From Leucaena leucocephala (Eukaryota > Streptophyta > Magnoliopsida > Fabales > Fabaceae): a DNA stretch of 64,000 nt. Location: positions 21,921,989 to 21,985,988 of the forward strand of contig CM073537.1 in NCBI GenBank assembly GCA_037074615.1. Direction: 5' to 3'. Positions 24,976 through 38,600 of this stretch are shown piece after piece; the stretch's first letter is position 1; each line of letters opens with the position of its first letter. The position numbers and the translations under genes were made by a program. Below the pieces are notes generated by a model. It made no database searches. It saw only the letters and a program-made list of their open reading frames with translations, and was not told the origin of the DNA.

Positions 24976-25783
24976 TAGGGTATACATAAAACCCGCGGCC
25001 CGATATGCCTACCTGAACCCATAATAAAATAACCTTGCCCAACCCGATAAATATAGGGCAGGACTAGGCATCGGACTACAAAATATAACCCATACTTTTT
25101 TTGGGCTGGACATTGAGCAGGGGCTGCCCTGCCCTACCCATGAGCACCCATTATATTTTTTTTACTTTTTTTCCTATATGCTACACTTAGAAGGGAGAAT
25201 ATAATAGTTACTAGTGACTAAAGGGTCATTTTAGAAATATGAGTAAGTAAGTTATATTTTTTAATATTTATAACTATATTAATTTTTTCTTTTTTTCTTT
25301 TTTTAACTTTACTAATCATCATATGATTACATTATAAGTTATAATTATTTATTTTATTTTTTTAAATGCTTAATCTTTGTCAACATTAGGAAGATTGATG
25401 TAAAGTTATAATTACAAATTATTTAGATTTCAAGATTTTTTTTTTTCAAATGCAATGAATTTTAAGACTTTAATTATTATCTTTTTGTTACTTTATTTTT
25501 AATGATTTATGGATATTATTTAAATCTTAAAGACATATGAATATGATATTATTTTAGAAGTTTATATTTGCAGATTTTTTTTCACAACATGAGCATAGCA
25601 TTAAAATTTGGGCATACCCAGGCCGCCCATGTCTAGTCTACCTATACCTAGCCCAAAATGATTAGGACTTTTATCGGAAAAAGCTGAGCATCGGATTATA
25701 AAATGTAGTCCATGCTTTTTTCGGGCGAGGCACCGGGTTAGGGGCTACCTTGCCCTACTTAACCTTATCTATACACACCCCTA
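24976..25783. mobile_element. Non-autonomous hAT-superfamily element with 7/8 target duplication
   Basis: 808 bases. The left end TAGGGTATACATA and inverted right end TAGGGGTGTGTATAG form an imperfect terminal inverted repeat of hAT type. Flanks are CTTAAGAT (24968-24975) and TTTAAGAT (25784-25791), an 8-bp duplication with one mismatch. Both subterminal zones carry GC-rich text with GCCC/GGGC words (for example near 25050 and 25720, sharing CATCGGA-TTATAAAAT-like segments in the same orientation), while the middle is A/T-rich. No transposase ORF remains. Confidence 0.7.
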
Positions 25784-25791
25784 TTTAAGAT

Positions 25792-27365
25792 AGTGAGTAA
25801 GCCTATTTTTTTTTTTAAATTTGTATAAAAAAAAACTTCACATCTTGCTGTCAGTAGGTTGCTCACCGCTTTAATTTAAGAAACCCTTTAATTTAAGAAA
25901 AGGAGTGGATAGGAAAAAGTGAAAATAAAGAACGGAAATAATAAAGAGGGAGAAGACGAAGGAATGGGAAAAGACCTGAATAAATGAGGAGCAGGCTTCT
26001 TTTTTCCACTACAATCATGAATGCTATTTTGAACAAAAACACTGCTCTTTGATGCAGGAAATCTGTTTAGATTTCATTTCAAAACGGAGAGATTAGAAGG
26101 GCCTGTAAGCATTTGTCAACCACACCCAAAGAAGAGATTCCATTGGGAATGGGAGATCAGATCCCTCTGCCCCACCTCTCTTCCCCATCTCACCCCATCT
26201 TTTCTCTCATGAAAAGTATTTTATGGAATATTTAAGACACAGCAAAATTCATAATCATTAAAAGGAAAAACAGTGAGTTGAGAGCTGAGAATGATGTAGG
26301 CATCCTTTATTTCTACGCCAGGGACAGGCAGCTTTTCAATTTCAACCACTCATTTGATTGCGTCCTTGAAATTTCACTGCCGCTGGGGGTAAATTCGTAA
26401 AAGCGCCGGAGGTTTTGAATTTAACCAAGGAATAGAAGGACACCAGCACCAGATGATTCTGCCGTTGATACATACGCATGCTTCAAATAAATGTGACTCA
26501 TCGGGCCGAGGGTCCCTTGGTAATCATTTGAATCCCCATTTTTGCAGACGCTAAGATCATCCCCTAGTACTCTTTCTTTCTCTTTTCCTTTTTTCTCCCT
26601 CCTCAAATCTCTTCATTCATACAGGTCATCATTTCCAGTTTCAACCCAGTAGATAAAAAGAGAGAGCATTAGTTGACACCCAGTTTTAAAATTCATTCTG
26701 ACAGCCACGCATTTAGATAAACCTTCATCAATTTATTGCGTCATCCCTGAGCGCAAAGAACTGAGAACACTCGCAAACTTTGTTTTTACCAAGTTAAAAA
26801 ACATGGCCTTGCTTGTGTTTGACAAAAGAGAAACCACAGTGGCCCTTGTGTTCTCTTCCGCAGTCAGAAACATAGCTCCCAGAAAGGGAAGCCAAAATTC
26901 TCGCACCCATATTACAACAACTATTAAACCGCGTCATTTCTCACACCATCCTTCATCTTTTAACAAATTTGCAGACAGTCGCCCCATTTACGTCATTTCA
27001 TTGACAAGGAAGCTTACTCTGGAGACTTGTTTTGCAGAGAAGACAAGGTCCCCCCAATTTGCCCACTTGTTATTTGCACAACCCCACCACTATATTTTAA
27101 ACAAACCAATCAATCCCCAAAGCATCAACTGGCAGGTCTCCGCAATCTTGAGAAAGGCCAATCACTGAAAATTCTTCTATGAACTAATCACGAAGAGATA
27201 AATATACAGTTACATCAACTTTTTTCCCCAGTAACTTACACGTCCACTCATGACTCTGCTTTTCATCTTCTGAAATCCATGTCCATTCAGGAATCTCTCC
27301 AAATGAAATCTGACAGGCAGAACAGAGAGAGGAAGAGACACGTGAAGAGGGGGAAATGGGTAATC
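25792..27365. other. Intergenic DNA downstream of the KRP gene
   Basis: No recognised gene. The longest ATG-initiated ORF (26803-27168, 121 codons, plus strand) has no motif, signal peptide or family resemblance that I can see. GA/CT-rich patches lie at 25900-25980 and 26160-26210. Confidence 0.5.
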
Positions 27366-27812
27366 TTTATTAAAGAGACTTTTGTTCAGGTTCCATCAGT
27401 ACAAGTATAGACAAAGAAGGGGAGGAAAATACACGAACAAGAGAAACCTAAGTAAATTCCTGTACCTCATTCATACCCACTTAATTTAATTGACTGATCC
27501 CTAACCTCACTACAACCTACACCTTCTTTCCCTTCCCCCTCTCAGATGATCTGTTAGACAAAGGACTCTAGATTTCTGTATTGTTGTGTAATCATCATCA
27601 CCTCTGTTATGTTACAGACCATTAGTCTACACATCTTGACGGCCCTGCTTTTCTTTACAAGTAAAATAAAAGGGGCGATGGAAAATGGAAATAACACCAC
27701 CACAGTTTCAACTAAACCTAACCCTGCTACTTCAAAGTTCCTATTAATAATCTAGATCAGCCACAGAATGTGCAGGAAACGAAGTCTTGGATGGAACACT
27801 AACACTAGCCTT

Positions 27813-30451
27813 CTAGGGTTCCAATTTTTTCCACTCATAACGTCCAGGGAGTGGCTTGTCATTCACGGGATCATAGTTGTACCTGCAATCGAACCCACAA
27901 GGGATATATTATCTCATGGAGAAAGAATATACCTTTGTCTTTTGGGAGAAAACACAACAAAGAAAATAAACAAAAAATATATGATATGAAAGCATACTTC
28001 TCAACAAATCGCCTTTGCTGTGCCTCTTCAGCATCAGCAAAGAATTCATCCATTTCACTAGCAGTTGGAATGTGCCTTCTTGTTGTAGTTTCTGACCTTC
28101 GATTAGCTTCAGTAGAGCAAGTAGGCCTTGTCGTTGAACCAGGGGTCCTGACAATGTCTGGGTCCCTTATGAAGCTGCAAGGAGTGGATTCTCTAGTGCT
28201 CCTGTTGCAAATAACAAAAAACAATAAGACTAAGTAGTGTTAGAAGCTCATGCTTACATTTCCAAGGCTTATCTACATGACACAAATATAATAAGAAAAT
28301 AGTAAACAAAAATGATTCCAAAAAACTTAACTATTGCAACTTGATACATGCATGTCAAAATTCCACAAATGAATGATTCTACATATAACAGGTTTTACAA
28401 AGGGGGAAAAATGGCACATCACATAGTACAGCCCCCTCTCTAATACAACCATCCAGTTATCCCTTCTACCCCGAATTATAAGATAGTTTCAAGAAAAGAA
28501 ATGAATGGAGTGATAAAATTACTGGCTTAGATCCACACACTGTCAAAATAAAGACCATCATAATTATTACGACATGCAACTCAAATGGTATCAATCAATT
28601 CAGCAGGAAAACAAGTGGAAACATCAAATTGAGAAGAGATCAGAGACTCTTTAGCTGTTAAACCATAATGTAATTAAGCAGCTATACTATAGAAGAAAAT
28701 GAAAATAACCGTAGATCATTCCTATTTACGGGCATCCATGGATTACTTTTTTCTGCGGGGAAAAATAGAAAAATGAAGAACTGCAAGTGAATAGGAAGGG
28801 TTTTCAGAATATCAAGCGAAGGTACAAACACAATACCCTGATGACACTTAAAGATTGTACAATATTAAAAGGTTTGTAGAAAAGAAAAGAATTCAGAGAA
28901 ATAAAAAAGAAAATAAATATAACAAAGGAAAACCAGCCAGATTACCCTGCCCAAAAAAAAACAGATCCTTTGCAATAAAACTGAATCATAACTCACTTAA
29001 TATAATAGGGCTTCCCAATTTCTCCTCGACATAGGGACAAAATAATAAAAAAAAAGGGACACAAAAACAGCAACGTCTGTAAGGAATTGAACAAGTGAAA
29101 TTTCCAACTTGCAGATCCTTAATTGAAAAGGTCAATAAAAATAACATAAGCGCGCTAAACAGGACAACAAAAATGAAAAACCTGCTCAAATTTCGTACTT
29201 AATCATAGAACTCAGAATAAACGGATCAAATGATAATATTCCCTTCCTTACTTCAGCGAGAAACAGAGAGCAGGCTACCAGGACCACGTTTAGTAGCCAA
29301 GAAAGGTGAACTAGCGATAAATCAAGAAACAATTTTTTCTTTCGATTAAATTCTTTTTACTTTCTGGGTTCATTTGAGTTGAAAGTTGCCTCCAGCAAGT
29401 CAACAGGATTCAAACTTAAGGGGATTTAAGAAATAAGAAACTAAACATAATCACGGAAGTCATTGAAATCTCCAGGCTCAATTCCAATTCCAATTTCTTC
29501 ATCGTTACCAGCCTTTTATTTGTATGTTTCTTCCTTTGAATTTGCAACCAAGACAATAACCGGGAAATTTAAAGGGAAGAAAAAAAAGGAGCCAACTTTT
29601 CATACTCTTTTCACAATAAAATAATTATTGACGACGGGAGAGAAAAAATACAATGATTGCATCCTCTGCAAAGCTATAGTTTCCCCGAAATAAAAAGTAT
29701 TCGAAAGCTAAACAGGCAGAGATCTCGAATTGACACAATTTTCCTCCTTTTCTAAACAAAACGTAAAAAAAAAAAAATGAAATTCGTTTCCAAATTTCTT
29801 TTTCCCTGCACCGCTACCCAACATGGCAATCAAAATAACCAAATAAACCATTCAAAATTAGGCTGACAAGCATTGAAAGGGAGAAGGGGCAACTAAAACA
29901 GAAGTACAAAGGAAACCAATTTTTTTTTCTCGGAAGAAACAAACCCACCTCTCTCTACCTTCAAATTCCAGAACATTCTCTCCAAAAGAAGCTTCTTCGA
30001 CACCAACATCAACATTTTCATGGGTCTCCTGAACCCCCTCCTCCTTAACCAACACTTTACAAGAAGCCTCCTCGGGTCTCTGACCATCCTCCTTGCTGCT
30101 CACGCGGCCCAGCGAAAGCGAAGCATTAGATTCAGAGGCCACGGAACCATGTCGGAGCCTGGAACTGGCCCTGGTAGTAGGAATTGATTTAGGGTTTTGA
30201 ACGGCGACGGTGCCCTTGGAAGAAGCCTGCCTCTGTCGCTTGGAGTAATGGGTAGCGGGAATCAAAACAGGGGGCTTCTCAAGGCGGCGACTTCTTAGTT
30301 GAAGATAGGAACCGGAGGAGGTGGATTGAGATTGAGACTTCTGAAGGGCTAGGGTTTTGGCGCGGGTACGAACGCCGAAGGAGGAGGACTGAGAGACGTC
30401 CATAACAGCGACGTCGCCAGAAGTTTTGGCCTTCCTCATGTACTTGCCCAT
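27813..30451 (-). CDS. KRP: Cyclin-dependent kinase inhibitor, KRP/ICK family (KRP3-5 type)
   Basis: Predicted 258-residue nuclear inhibitor of plant CDKA/D-type cyclin complexes. Three exons: 30451-29949, 28201-27998, 27882-27813. The N-terminus MGKYMRKAKTSG, GVRTRAKTLAL and YLQLRSRRLEK (49-59) mark the KRP3/4/5 group. The spliced STRESTPCSFIRD (from 169) matches the KRP3 type. The C-terminal inhibitory domain, related to animal p27, has EMDEFFADAEEAQQRRF (about 217-233), EKYNYD and PLPGRYEW (246-253). The region 118-165 is Glu-rich, as is usual for these unstable proteins. A minus-strand AATAAA at 27371-27366 fits a 3' UTR of about 440 bases. GA-rich sequence at 30480-30530 lies in the leader. 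Intron 1 is long (1,747 bases). The first exon's frame stays open for 30 codons into intron 1, giving a possible truncated form if the intron is retained. Confidence 0.95.
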
Positions 30452-32679
30452 CAAGCTATAGCTGAAGCCAAGCGAAGAGTGAGAGAGAGAATGGTATCAT
30501 AGAGAGAGAGAGAGCGCGAGAGAGCGAGAAAGGAAAATGAGGTTTTGGGAATACAAAGTATAAATGCTAATGAGAGACTGACTGACTGGTATTGAGAAAA
30601 AGGGCAATTTGGTAGGGTTGCCTTCCCTCCCTTCGCCAGACCCCACCTTCTTCTCTTCCATTTTCTCGCCTTTTTCTTCTTTCTCTCCCCTCTTTTGCGC
30701 TTTTCCCCTTTTACTCCCTTCTTTTACGATATTCCAATTTCTTATACCAGGGCACAACAAATAAAATATCGATGCGTTAGGGTAGCTTTTTTCCAGTTAA
30801 AATAATTTTATAAAATTATAGTTTGTGACCAAAACTAAACATATACCTATTTAAAATTTAAGTGTGTTTGGATTAAATTATATAAAATAAATTTTAGGTA
30901 GAATAAATTTTAAAAAATATATTTTGAATAAAATATATTTTGAGTAAAATAAATTATAAGGAATTAATTCTTAAAAAAAGTTGACATCCATAATTCATAT
31001 CAAAACTATAATAGATTCTGAAAAAAATGAGTTTCTGATAATTTATATTAAAATTATAATTTTAGTAAAAAAAATTGATAAAAAAAAAAGAGGATGTTTG
31101 GAAGGCTTCCTCCCAAATTTTGTCACCTAAAAGAGGACGGAGAGGGGCAGGCGAAAATTGTTTGTTAGTTTCGTATCGCGAGACGAGAAGGAGGCGAGAA
31201 ATGGAGGAGTCAAAGATGCATTTGATAAGACGGCCAAGTCATTGGATTCTCTTTCGGAGTTGCCACGTGGAAAGTGAGTTTCATTTTAATTTTTATTAAT
31301 TTCATGCGTCTTTCTTTCTTTCTGCGTAAGGTTCCTGATGACGCTGATATGATATCCCCACCTTCCCTCAATCACGCATGAACTTCACGCGCTGACATGC
31401 ACGAGTGGCCTATTCTTATTTCTCTGCAGCTCTCAAAATAGGCCAAGTCCTGCCTCTCCTTTCAAAGAATAAATGAAGCGAAATTATCTTGGAAGGAACG
31501 CCAGGTATAAAACAAAACTATGTGCATGTATACATACACCCCCCCCCCACCAACATTTAATTTAATGTGTAATTGGAATTTGTTATTTTTTAATATAATA
31601 TTTTGGGCTGGTGTTATGTTGTGTCATCCCCTATTAACATAAAACCTTGTTGAATTTCTCATTAATTGGCTCCAAATAATAAGATAATTCTCAGCTACGT
31701 TACTGTGTTGCATGAAGCATCTTTGCATTCAGTTACACAACTAATGAGGTTGTAACTAATTTATTTTTAATTCCAACAAAAATCATGATTTTCTATTGAG
31801 ATTTCAATATCTTGTATTTTTAAATATAATAATATTTTTCTAAAAAAGATCTTTAAATGTCATTTTTCATGGTATCTAACTCTCATCTGAAACTACAAAT
31901 GATTTATGATCTGTGTACAAAAATTTGGAGACTGTAAGCCACCTCTCCAAGTTAAAGCGTGGATTGCGGCTATTCCACTCATCAATCATTCTGTAGATAG
32001 AACATCAAATGACAAGTTATTTAATTAAGGATAGACCTTTTATCATAGAGATTAAAATATTACAAAAAAATAACTAATATGATATTAGCTTAATAATATA
32101 AGGCATTAACTAGATTTCCATAAGTCTTAAATTCAATTCTTATATAAGATATTTATACCAAAAGAGACCGTCATGAATCCTAAAATTAGATACTAGTAAT
32201 CCTTTTATAATCTCCTATAGCTAATGGTTGCTCGTTTAATTTTAAAAAAAAATCAAATTGCATTATTTTATGAAGCAGGTAAAATACACAGTAAGGCAGA
32301 ACTCACAGGGAGGATAAACATTGATGATTCGGGTCAGAAGAAAAATGGGAGATTAACACTGAGCTTAAGCACTGGTTTAACAGGAAGCATGTGAACAATG
32401 ATAAAAGAAAGTATAACAGCGTGAAAAACCTTTGCAAAAATGCAATGATAATAGGAGGAAAGATGAAAACTTTAACAGGCGAAACGTAAACCCATGACTA
32501 CCTTATTAATTTAACACCGTAAACATTAAATAATGAAGTTAAGAGAGACACAGAAGGGGGGGGGGGGTAACATGAAGGATTCGTTTCCCCCTTGTATTGT
32601 TCAGACTCTTACCCCCTTAAGAATGTAACATGTACAACACTTGACTCGGCTGTTCCAACAATAACAACAATCATCAAAC
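30452..32679. other. Intergenic DNA between KRP promoter and LUH 3' end
   Basis: Upstream of KRP there is a GA/CT-rich leader and promoter zone (30480-30720). 30830-31080 is A/T-rich and resembles an old MITE, beginning near GTGTGTTTGGATTAAAT. 31080-31320 is less AT-rich and has a small open frame starting at 31201 followed by GTGAG, but nothing recognisable. 32085-32235 is a SINE-like repeat described separately. A G-run lies at about 32557-32567, near the LUH 3' UTR. Confidence 0.5.
32085..32235. repeat. SINE-like repeat, copy 1 (related to 41845-41965)
   Basis: Shares with the copy at 41.9 kb a block reading roughly GA(C/T)(C/A)G(T/C)CA(T/C)GAA(T/C)CCTNAAAA(T/C)TAGATAC, preceded in both by a GTCTTAAATTCAATTCT or CTCGAGTTTGATTT segment like a degenerate pol III B box. 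This is visible homology; the element class is inferred. Confidence 0.4.
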
Positions 32680-35600
32680 TCATTTCCAAATCTTGACGGA
32701 CTTGTCATGACTCGCAGAAGCAACCATTCCTGACACTGGTGATTGTGCTAAAGCCGATATCACACACTCATGAGCTGGTATTGTCATGCATTTATTCTCT
32801 GCCATGTTCCATAGCTCCAATGACTGCAGATTCGTTGGAAACCGTTAAAAACTACTGGGAAATCATATGATATCATGTATCACAGTAGAATCACATCTCA
32901 AACTTGAAAATTGACTTGGTCAAACATACCTGGTAACCTCCAATAACCAAGAGAGTGGAGTAGCTTGGGTGAAAAACACAAGAATGGAACATGTTCCCAC
33001 TGGAGCTAAGCTCGTGAATGCAATCCCCAGAGGCCAATGACCACACCCTGACAGATTCTTGACTCACAGATGCCAAGTAATCTCCATTGGTATCCCAACA
33101 AACAGAATGCACATCTGTAGTGTGCCCCTGATAACAAATGAAGTTCCAATTAGTCACCGGATGTTGTAATAAGAGGTTGGCAGAGAACTTCCGTTAAATC
33201 AATTAGTTCTCCAGGAGCTTGTCTTCATGCTTATTTATACCTGTAATGACTGAACCAGCCTGTCAGTCTCTACGTCATAGAGGGATACAACATTACCAGC
33301 CGCTGCAGCCAGAAGGTGTCCTATTCTTGGCTGAAACCTTACCTGTGCAGAGCCTCCCTGCTTGATTTAGGTATAGAGGTTCAGAACACATAACATACAA
33401 AAATCCATCACATCTTTGATAATTATGTCATTTAAGTTTCAAGAGTGACCTTGGAAACGCGAGTGCAGGAATATTGACTAATATTCCAAAAGCGAATTTC
33501 ACTGTTGGCATCGCAGGAACAGAAAAGGTCATTTTTCTTTGGGTGGAAATCAAGGGACATCACATGAGAGGTATGGCCTGCATATGTCTGCTGCAAACAA
33601 AAGTAGTTTGGCTGCCCAAAAAGAAAAGAAAAATAAAAGAGACAGGTAAGAATTAGAAGCCTTACAAAACTATAATATAAAATGTAGCGACTAGTGACTA
33701 AGAAAACTCTTCAATCATCTTTGCCAAATACCCTGGTCCCAAACAACAACAAATGTAAACATATAAAGCCAATCCTTTTTGACAATCTTTTTTACTTTAT
33801 TAATTTAGAAACACAACCACAGTATCCGCAGCAAAAATAACACCTTCAATTAGCTAAGGGGAAAATGAATGATGAAAAACAATATATTTATGGACAAACA
33901 ACATATCAAATGGTAGAAGGCAACAGTATGATATCCATACAGAAGACATTACATTCAATAAAAAGCAGAACATCTCAATACATGTAGAATAGATCAAAGG
34001 TAAGTTTCTATTTACAGTAAAAACGAGAGTGAGAAAAGAGATTTACATCTGCAGCATCCCAAAGCCGCACAGTTGTATCAAATGAAGAAGTAGCAAGCTG
34101 AGATGAATTTGGTCTGAAGCGAACATCAGTAATAATAAGAGTGTGTTCCTCTGAAGTGCTCTCTGTTTGTAGTGTCTCCATGTTCCACAGAAAAACCTAC
34201 TGACAGGAGGAAAATGAGCATCTGTATATTCTAAAGGAGATATGCCTTGTAAATACAGCATACATTAATTTAAACAACCCATGGTTATTATGCATCAGTG
34301 TAAAGCATTAAATTAACCAATTCTCTCGTACATTTAAAATGGAATGAAAAGAAAACCTTTGAAGTTCTTAACTAAAATGTCAGCCAGCAGCTATATAATC
34401 AGATTCACAATATAGTGTTTCTCCAAGACGAAAGAAAATAGGCGATCCTGTTTTGCAAACCAACTATCTGCCTTTAAGTTCTACACAAAACATAAAATCC
34501 ATACTACCTTCTTGTCATGTCCAGCACTGGCCAATAACTTCCCATCTGATGAGAAGTGACAGCACACAACTTTGCCATTGCTCTTGCGTATGGAGCCGAC
34601 TTCACTAAAGGAAAAGCCTGAAATAAAAGCAATCATACCACCAAACAAGTCAATGTGATATGCATATATTAGAACAATGAGAGTATTAAATTACCACCTT
34701 TTGATGCATCTGTTGTGTGCTCAGAAGTGTTCCGTTTCAAGGTCCCAAACAAATCTCTTCCATCACCATCGTCATGTGAAAGAAATGACTCCACATTATC
34801 ATCTAAGGAGCCAACATCTCCGAAACGTTCCATGTCATCCTGCAACTAAAAGAATGTGACGTGTCAAGTGCTGATTTTAGCCTGTAACATAAGAAGCTTC
34901 GGCATAAAATATAATGGAGCAAATTATTTTGTAAATTAGCAAGGGAATAAAGTACAAGTGTAAATGTTTTAAGTCTAGAAGCAAAATTACATATATAACA
35001 GACACTTCACCAATGTTATCAACATAATTTAAGAAATAATTGTTTTTAGCATGAATATAATCAACTTCAGCCTACATAAAGTTGAAATAACTAGATTAAA
35101 GTCAACCTTATTGTTGTCCTTAAGGTCTTAAAGTAGTGCTAAGAATATGTAATTAAAGCATCTCAAACAACAAGTTTTTCTAACATGTTCTGTTCAAAAG
35201 ATAAATGTTTTCGGCATTAAAATTGGCCAGAAATGGCAAGAAACATGTGTTTCATTCTTCTATTCCTATTTTCCTGGATGCTTTACAACAAATAGTTTTA
35301 TTAGATGGCAACATATGCCACAGCAGATTCTACATCACTTGTTTCCCAGGTTATGCAAGTTATATATTCAATGTTATTTACCAGTTGATTTGTGGACGAC
35401 GCAAGACCACCCGTGCCATCAGCCCCATAAATCATCAAGCCTTTGGATACACCACCAACATTCTGCAAGTTACCAGCCATGGCTACTCCATCACAAGGAG
35501 TATGAGTAGATGGGGTTGATGGCTGGGAATTGGAAGGGCCGATCGTGTTTCCTGTACCAGTGCTGTTGGCAGCCCCTGAAGATGTAGGCCCTTTCCTTTT

Positions 35601-38600
35601 CCGGTTATTCTAGTAAAAAATAAATACATAACAGTCACAACATTCGGAGAAAATATATAAACTGCTAGCTTACATTAGCTTCAGCAAAACCAAAATGAAA
35701 GTAACCAAAGTGATAAAAGTAAAGATAGAAACAAACCTGCTGCAGTTGCTGTGGGTGCAAAGGATCCTGCTGTTGCTGAGTGGTAGATTGTTGCATCTGT
35801 GGCATGTTGATCTGCATGTAAAACACAACACCACATCAACTAACAGCCACCTACACTTGGAATTAAAAAGCAGATGAAATTTCAGATGAATAAATCATAA
35901 ATAAAAAGTGTTAACAGTCAGTTAATTGAATAGAATATACAAAGCAGGCGGATGACGAATTCCGAATTAGAAGGTTCTTAAATTTCTCGCATGATTATGG
36001 TACATCAGAACCTCCCATATTTTCTTGATTTGCATCTTTTTTTTTTCTTTTGCCATTTTTTGGCCAGAGATTTATGGTGGAGAATTAGAAGAGATCAGGA
36101 AAGATATTATCCTTAATTATAAGTAATTAGGCATTAATGATTAATATAATAAATGGTACTTAGATAAGAATAGGATTAGAAATTAATAGTATATTCCTTT
36201 TGTTTTATTATTATGCTTTCAATTTTAAAGCTAGAAGGAATCATCCCACGGGCTCTATATAAAGCCCTTACCAATTATACTAGGGGCCTTTTGATAGGAG
36301 GAGAAAATATTTTCAGAGTCTGGATCTCCTTCCTTCACATTCTCTTCTGTTCCTTCCTAATCACCCCCCCCCCACCCTTCCCCCCCTTCCCTGTCCCGCA
36401 TAATTTTTGTCATCAAAACCAGGTAATAATCCAACTGAATCTGATACCTCCAACGTTTTCACTTAAACATGAGCAATAGCCTCCGCTGGTCCTTTATGAT
36501 TTACTTTTATCTTGAAAAGCTTTCTTATTCTGATGATGGTATAGATATTAACCAAATAGTTCTTTACTTTTTGGGGCAGGACTTGAATCAATATCAATAC
36601 TTATCAAATAACAAAAAGTAAGAAGGGATAGGGGAAAAATCCATATTCAGTGGTACTCCGTATTCACAGAAAGATATAATTCACTTATCATGTATAAAAA
36701 CCAGGCCAGTCACATGATGTGGGCATCATCAGAATAAAATAAATCCATTGCAAAAAAGTACTTGATGATCCTAACATTCAAATATGCTATATGGCGTCAA
36801 TTTTCCCAATTCATAAAGCATGAAAGGCAATGGAATAGGACCAACAACACCTTAGATGAAGTGGATTGCATCGGAGAACCAATTGATCCATCATTTGCAA
36901 TAGGTTGGCCATCTTTTGCATTCAAACTACCCCTAGCTAATCCCCTCAACCGTTGAGGATCCATATCTGCATACATTGGTGAACTGGTAATATTTCCTTG
37001 TCCCTGAACCTGTGCCAAGAGTTGTTGTTGTTGATGTTGGGGCAAAAGCTGGAACTGATTGGCACTTTGAAGTAGAGGTTTTTGAACTGGTGCTCCCAAA
37101 CCTGGCCGAATTTGATCTATGCCCTGGATAATTTGATGATTTTGATTTAAGCTGGATCAAATACATTAACAGCTGGGTCAAAGAAAAATTACATTGCAGA
37201 ACTTACAGTTAAAGGCCATCCCTTCAGTGTGAGACCACCAACTCCTGGATTCAGTCCTAAAAAGGAGAACAGAATTATTAAAATAAAGCATGACAACTGG
37301 ATAAGGAAATAGCGCAGAAACCCAAACCTAAAAGAGCAGAACTAACTGAATTCCTTCCTCTAACATGTTTCATAGCCTTTTATGTATGATATAAAATTAT
37401 GGAATCGCCATCTTAATAGAAATCAACATATCCTTAAATATTTTTTCTCCTAACCTGGATTTACTACTCCTGGTTTTGATTGCATTGCTCCCTGCCCATA
37501 AATTGAAGAAGGATCCATGGGCAAAGATCGTTGCATCGTGCCCATGTTGACTTCACTTTTAATGTCCTGCTGAGTTTTTTTAAGGAAAAACAAGAGAGAA
37601 AGATTTCAGCATCTTAAACTAATGGAGTGAAGAAGAAATATAGGAAACCCAAATAATAGTGCAAGTGATTACAGGAGGTTGCTGATTTCGAGCCTGCATG
37701 TGTTGCAAAGCTGCAGTCACACTTCCAGTATTTCCTTGAACCATCTGACTGTTTGGCAAAAGAGACCAAACACATCAGTGTTTATGTGTGGAAGAACTTA
37801 ATATGTGCTTGAAGTTATATAAAATGTACTGATGATCTTACCCAGGATGACTGGTTGTTGACTTCAAAAGGGCCATTCTAGCATCTATAAGTGGTTGGGA
37901 TGTCTCAGTATCCATTGGGTTAGAGTGTTTCATCCGTTCCTCGTACATTTTTGCAGCCAATGCACTGGCAGTAGGTTGCCCAAGCATTCCTTCAGAAGAA
38001 ATAGCATTTACAGTACCACCATGAGGAGGAGGATTAGGATCCCTTCTTTGAAGCTGAGCTTGACGCATGAGCTGTAACTGCTGCATTTGCAGCTGCTGCT
38101 GTTCTTTTGCTTTATTCTGTTGAGCCTGCAAGTTATCAATAAAATGGTAAACGACTTTTTCACCATAAATAGTACCAATAAATCACTATCAGATCAAATA
38201 AGATGTTAGCAGCCACCTCCAAATATGCTGCAGCAGACTCGGAATGTTTCTCGTTTGTCCTCGCAATAAAAATATCCCAGAATACAGACCACCACTCAAA
38301 AAGAAACCCCCCAGGAGCATCAATTGCTGCGTTTTGAAACAGTTATAACTATGAGCAATTTGCTTAAAATATTCCATGCACTAGAGGAATTTTAAAACAG
38401 GTCTTGAATTATGGCTGCACGGGCTAATCATCATTCTATACAACATCCGCCAGAGAGTAACTAATAAATTAAACTACTTAAACTATCTCTTACCTACTGG
38501 ATCTGGCGCAACCTTTCCTTCAGTCATGAATGACTTGGCAGTATTATGCAATTTTTTCTTCACCAAATAATCATAGATATAAACATCAAGCCTAGCAGCC

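Noticed and set aside
26803..27168. 121-codon plus-strand ORF in the gap downstream of KRP
   Set aside because: It has an ATG in fair context but no recognisable family, signal or domain, and residue composition is not distinctive. One ORF of this length is expected by chance in this much DNA.
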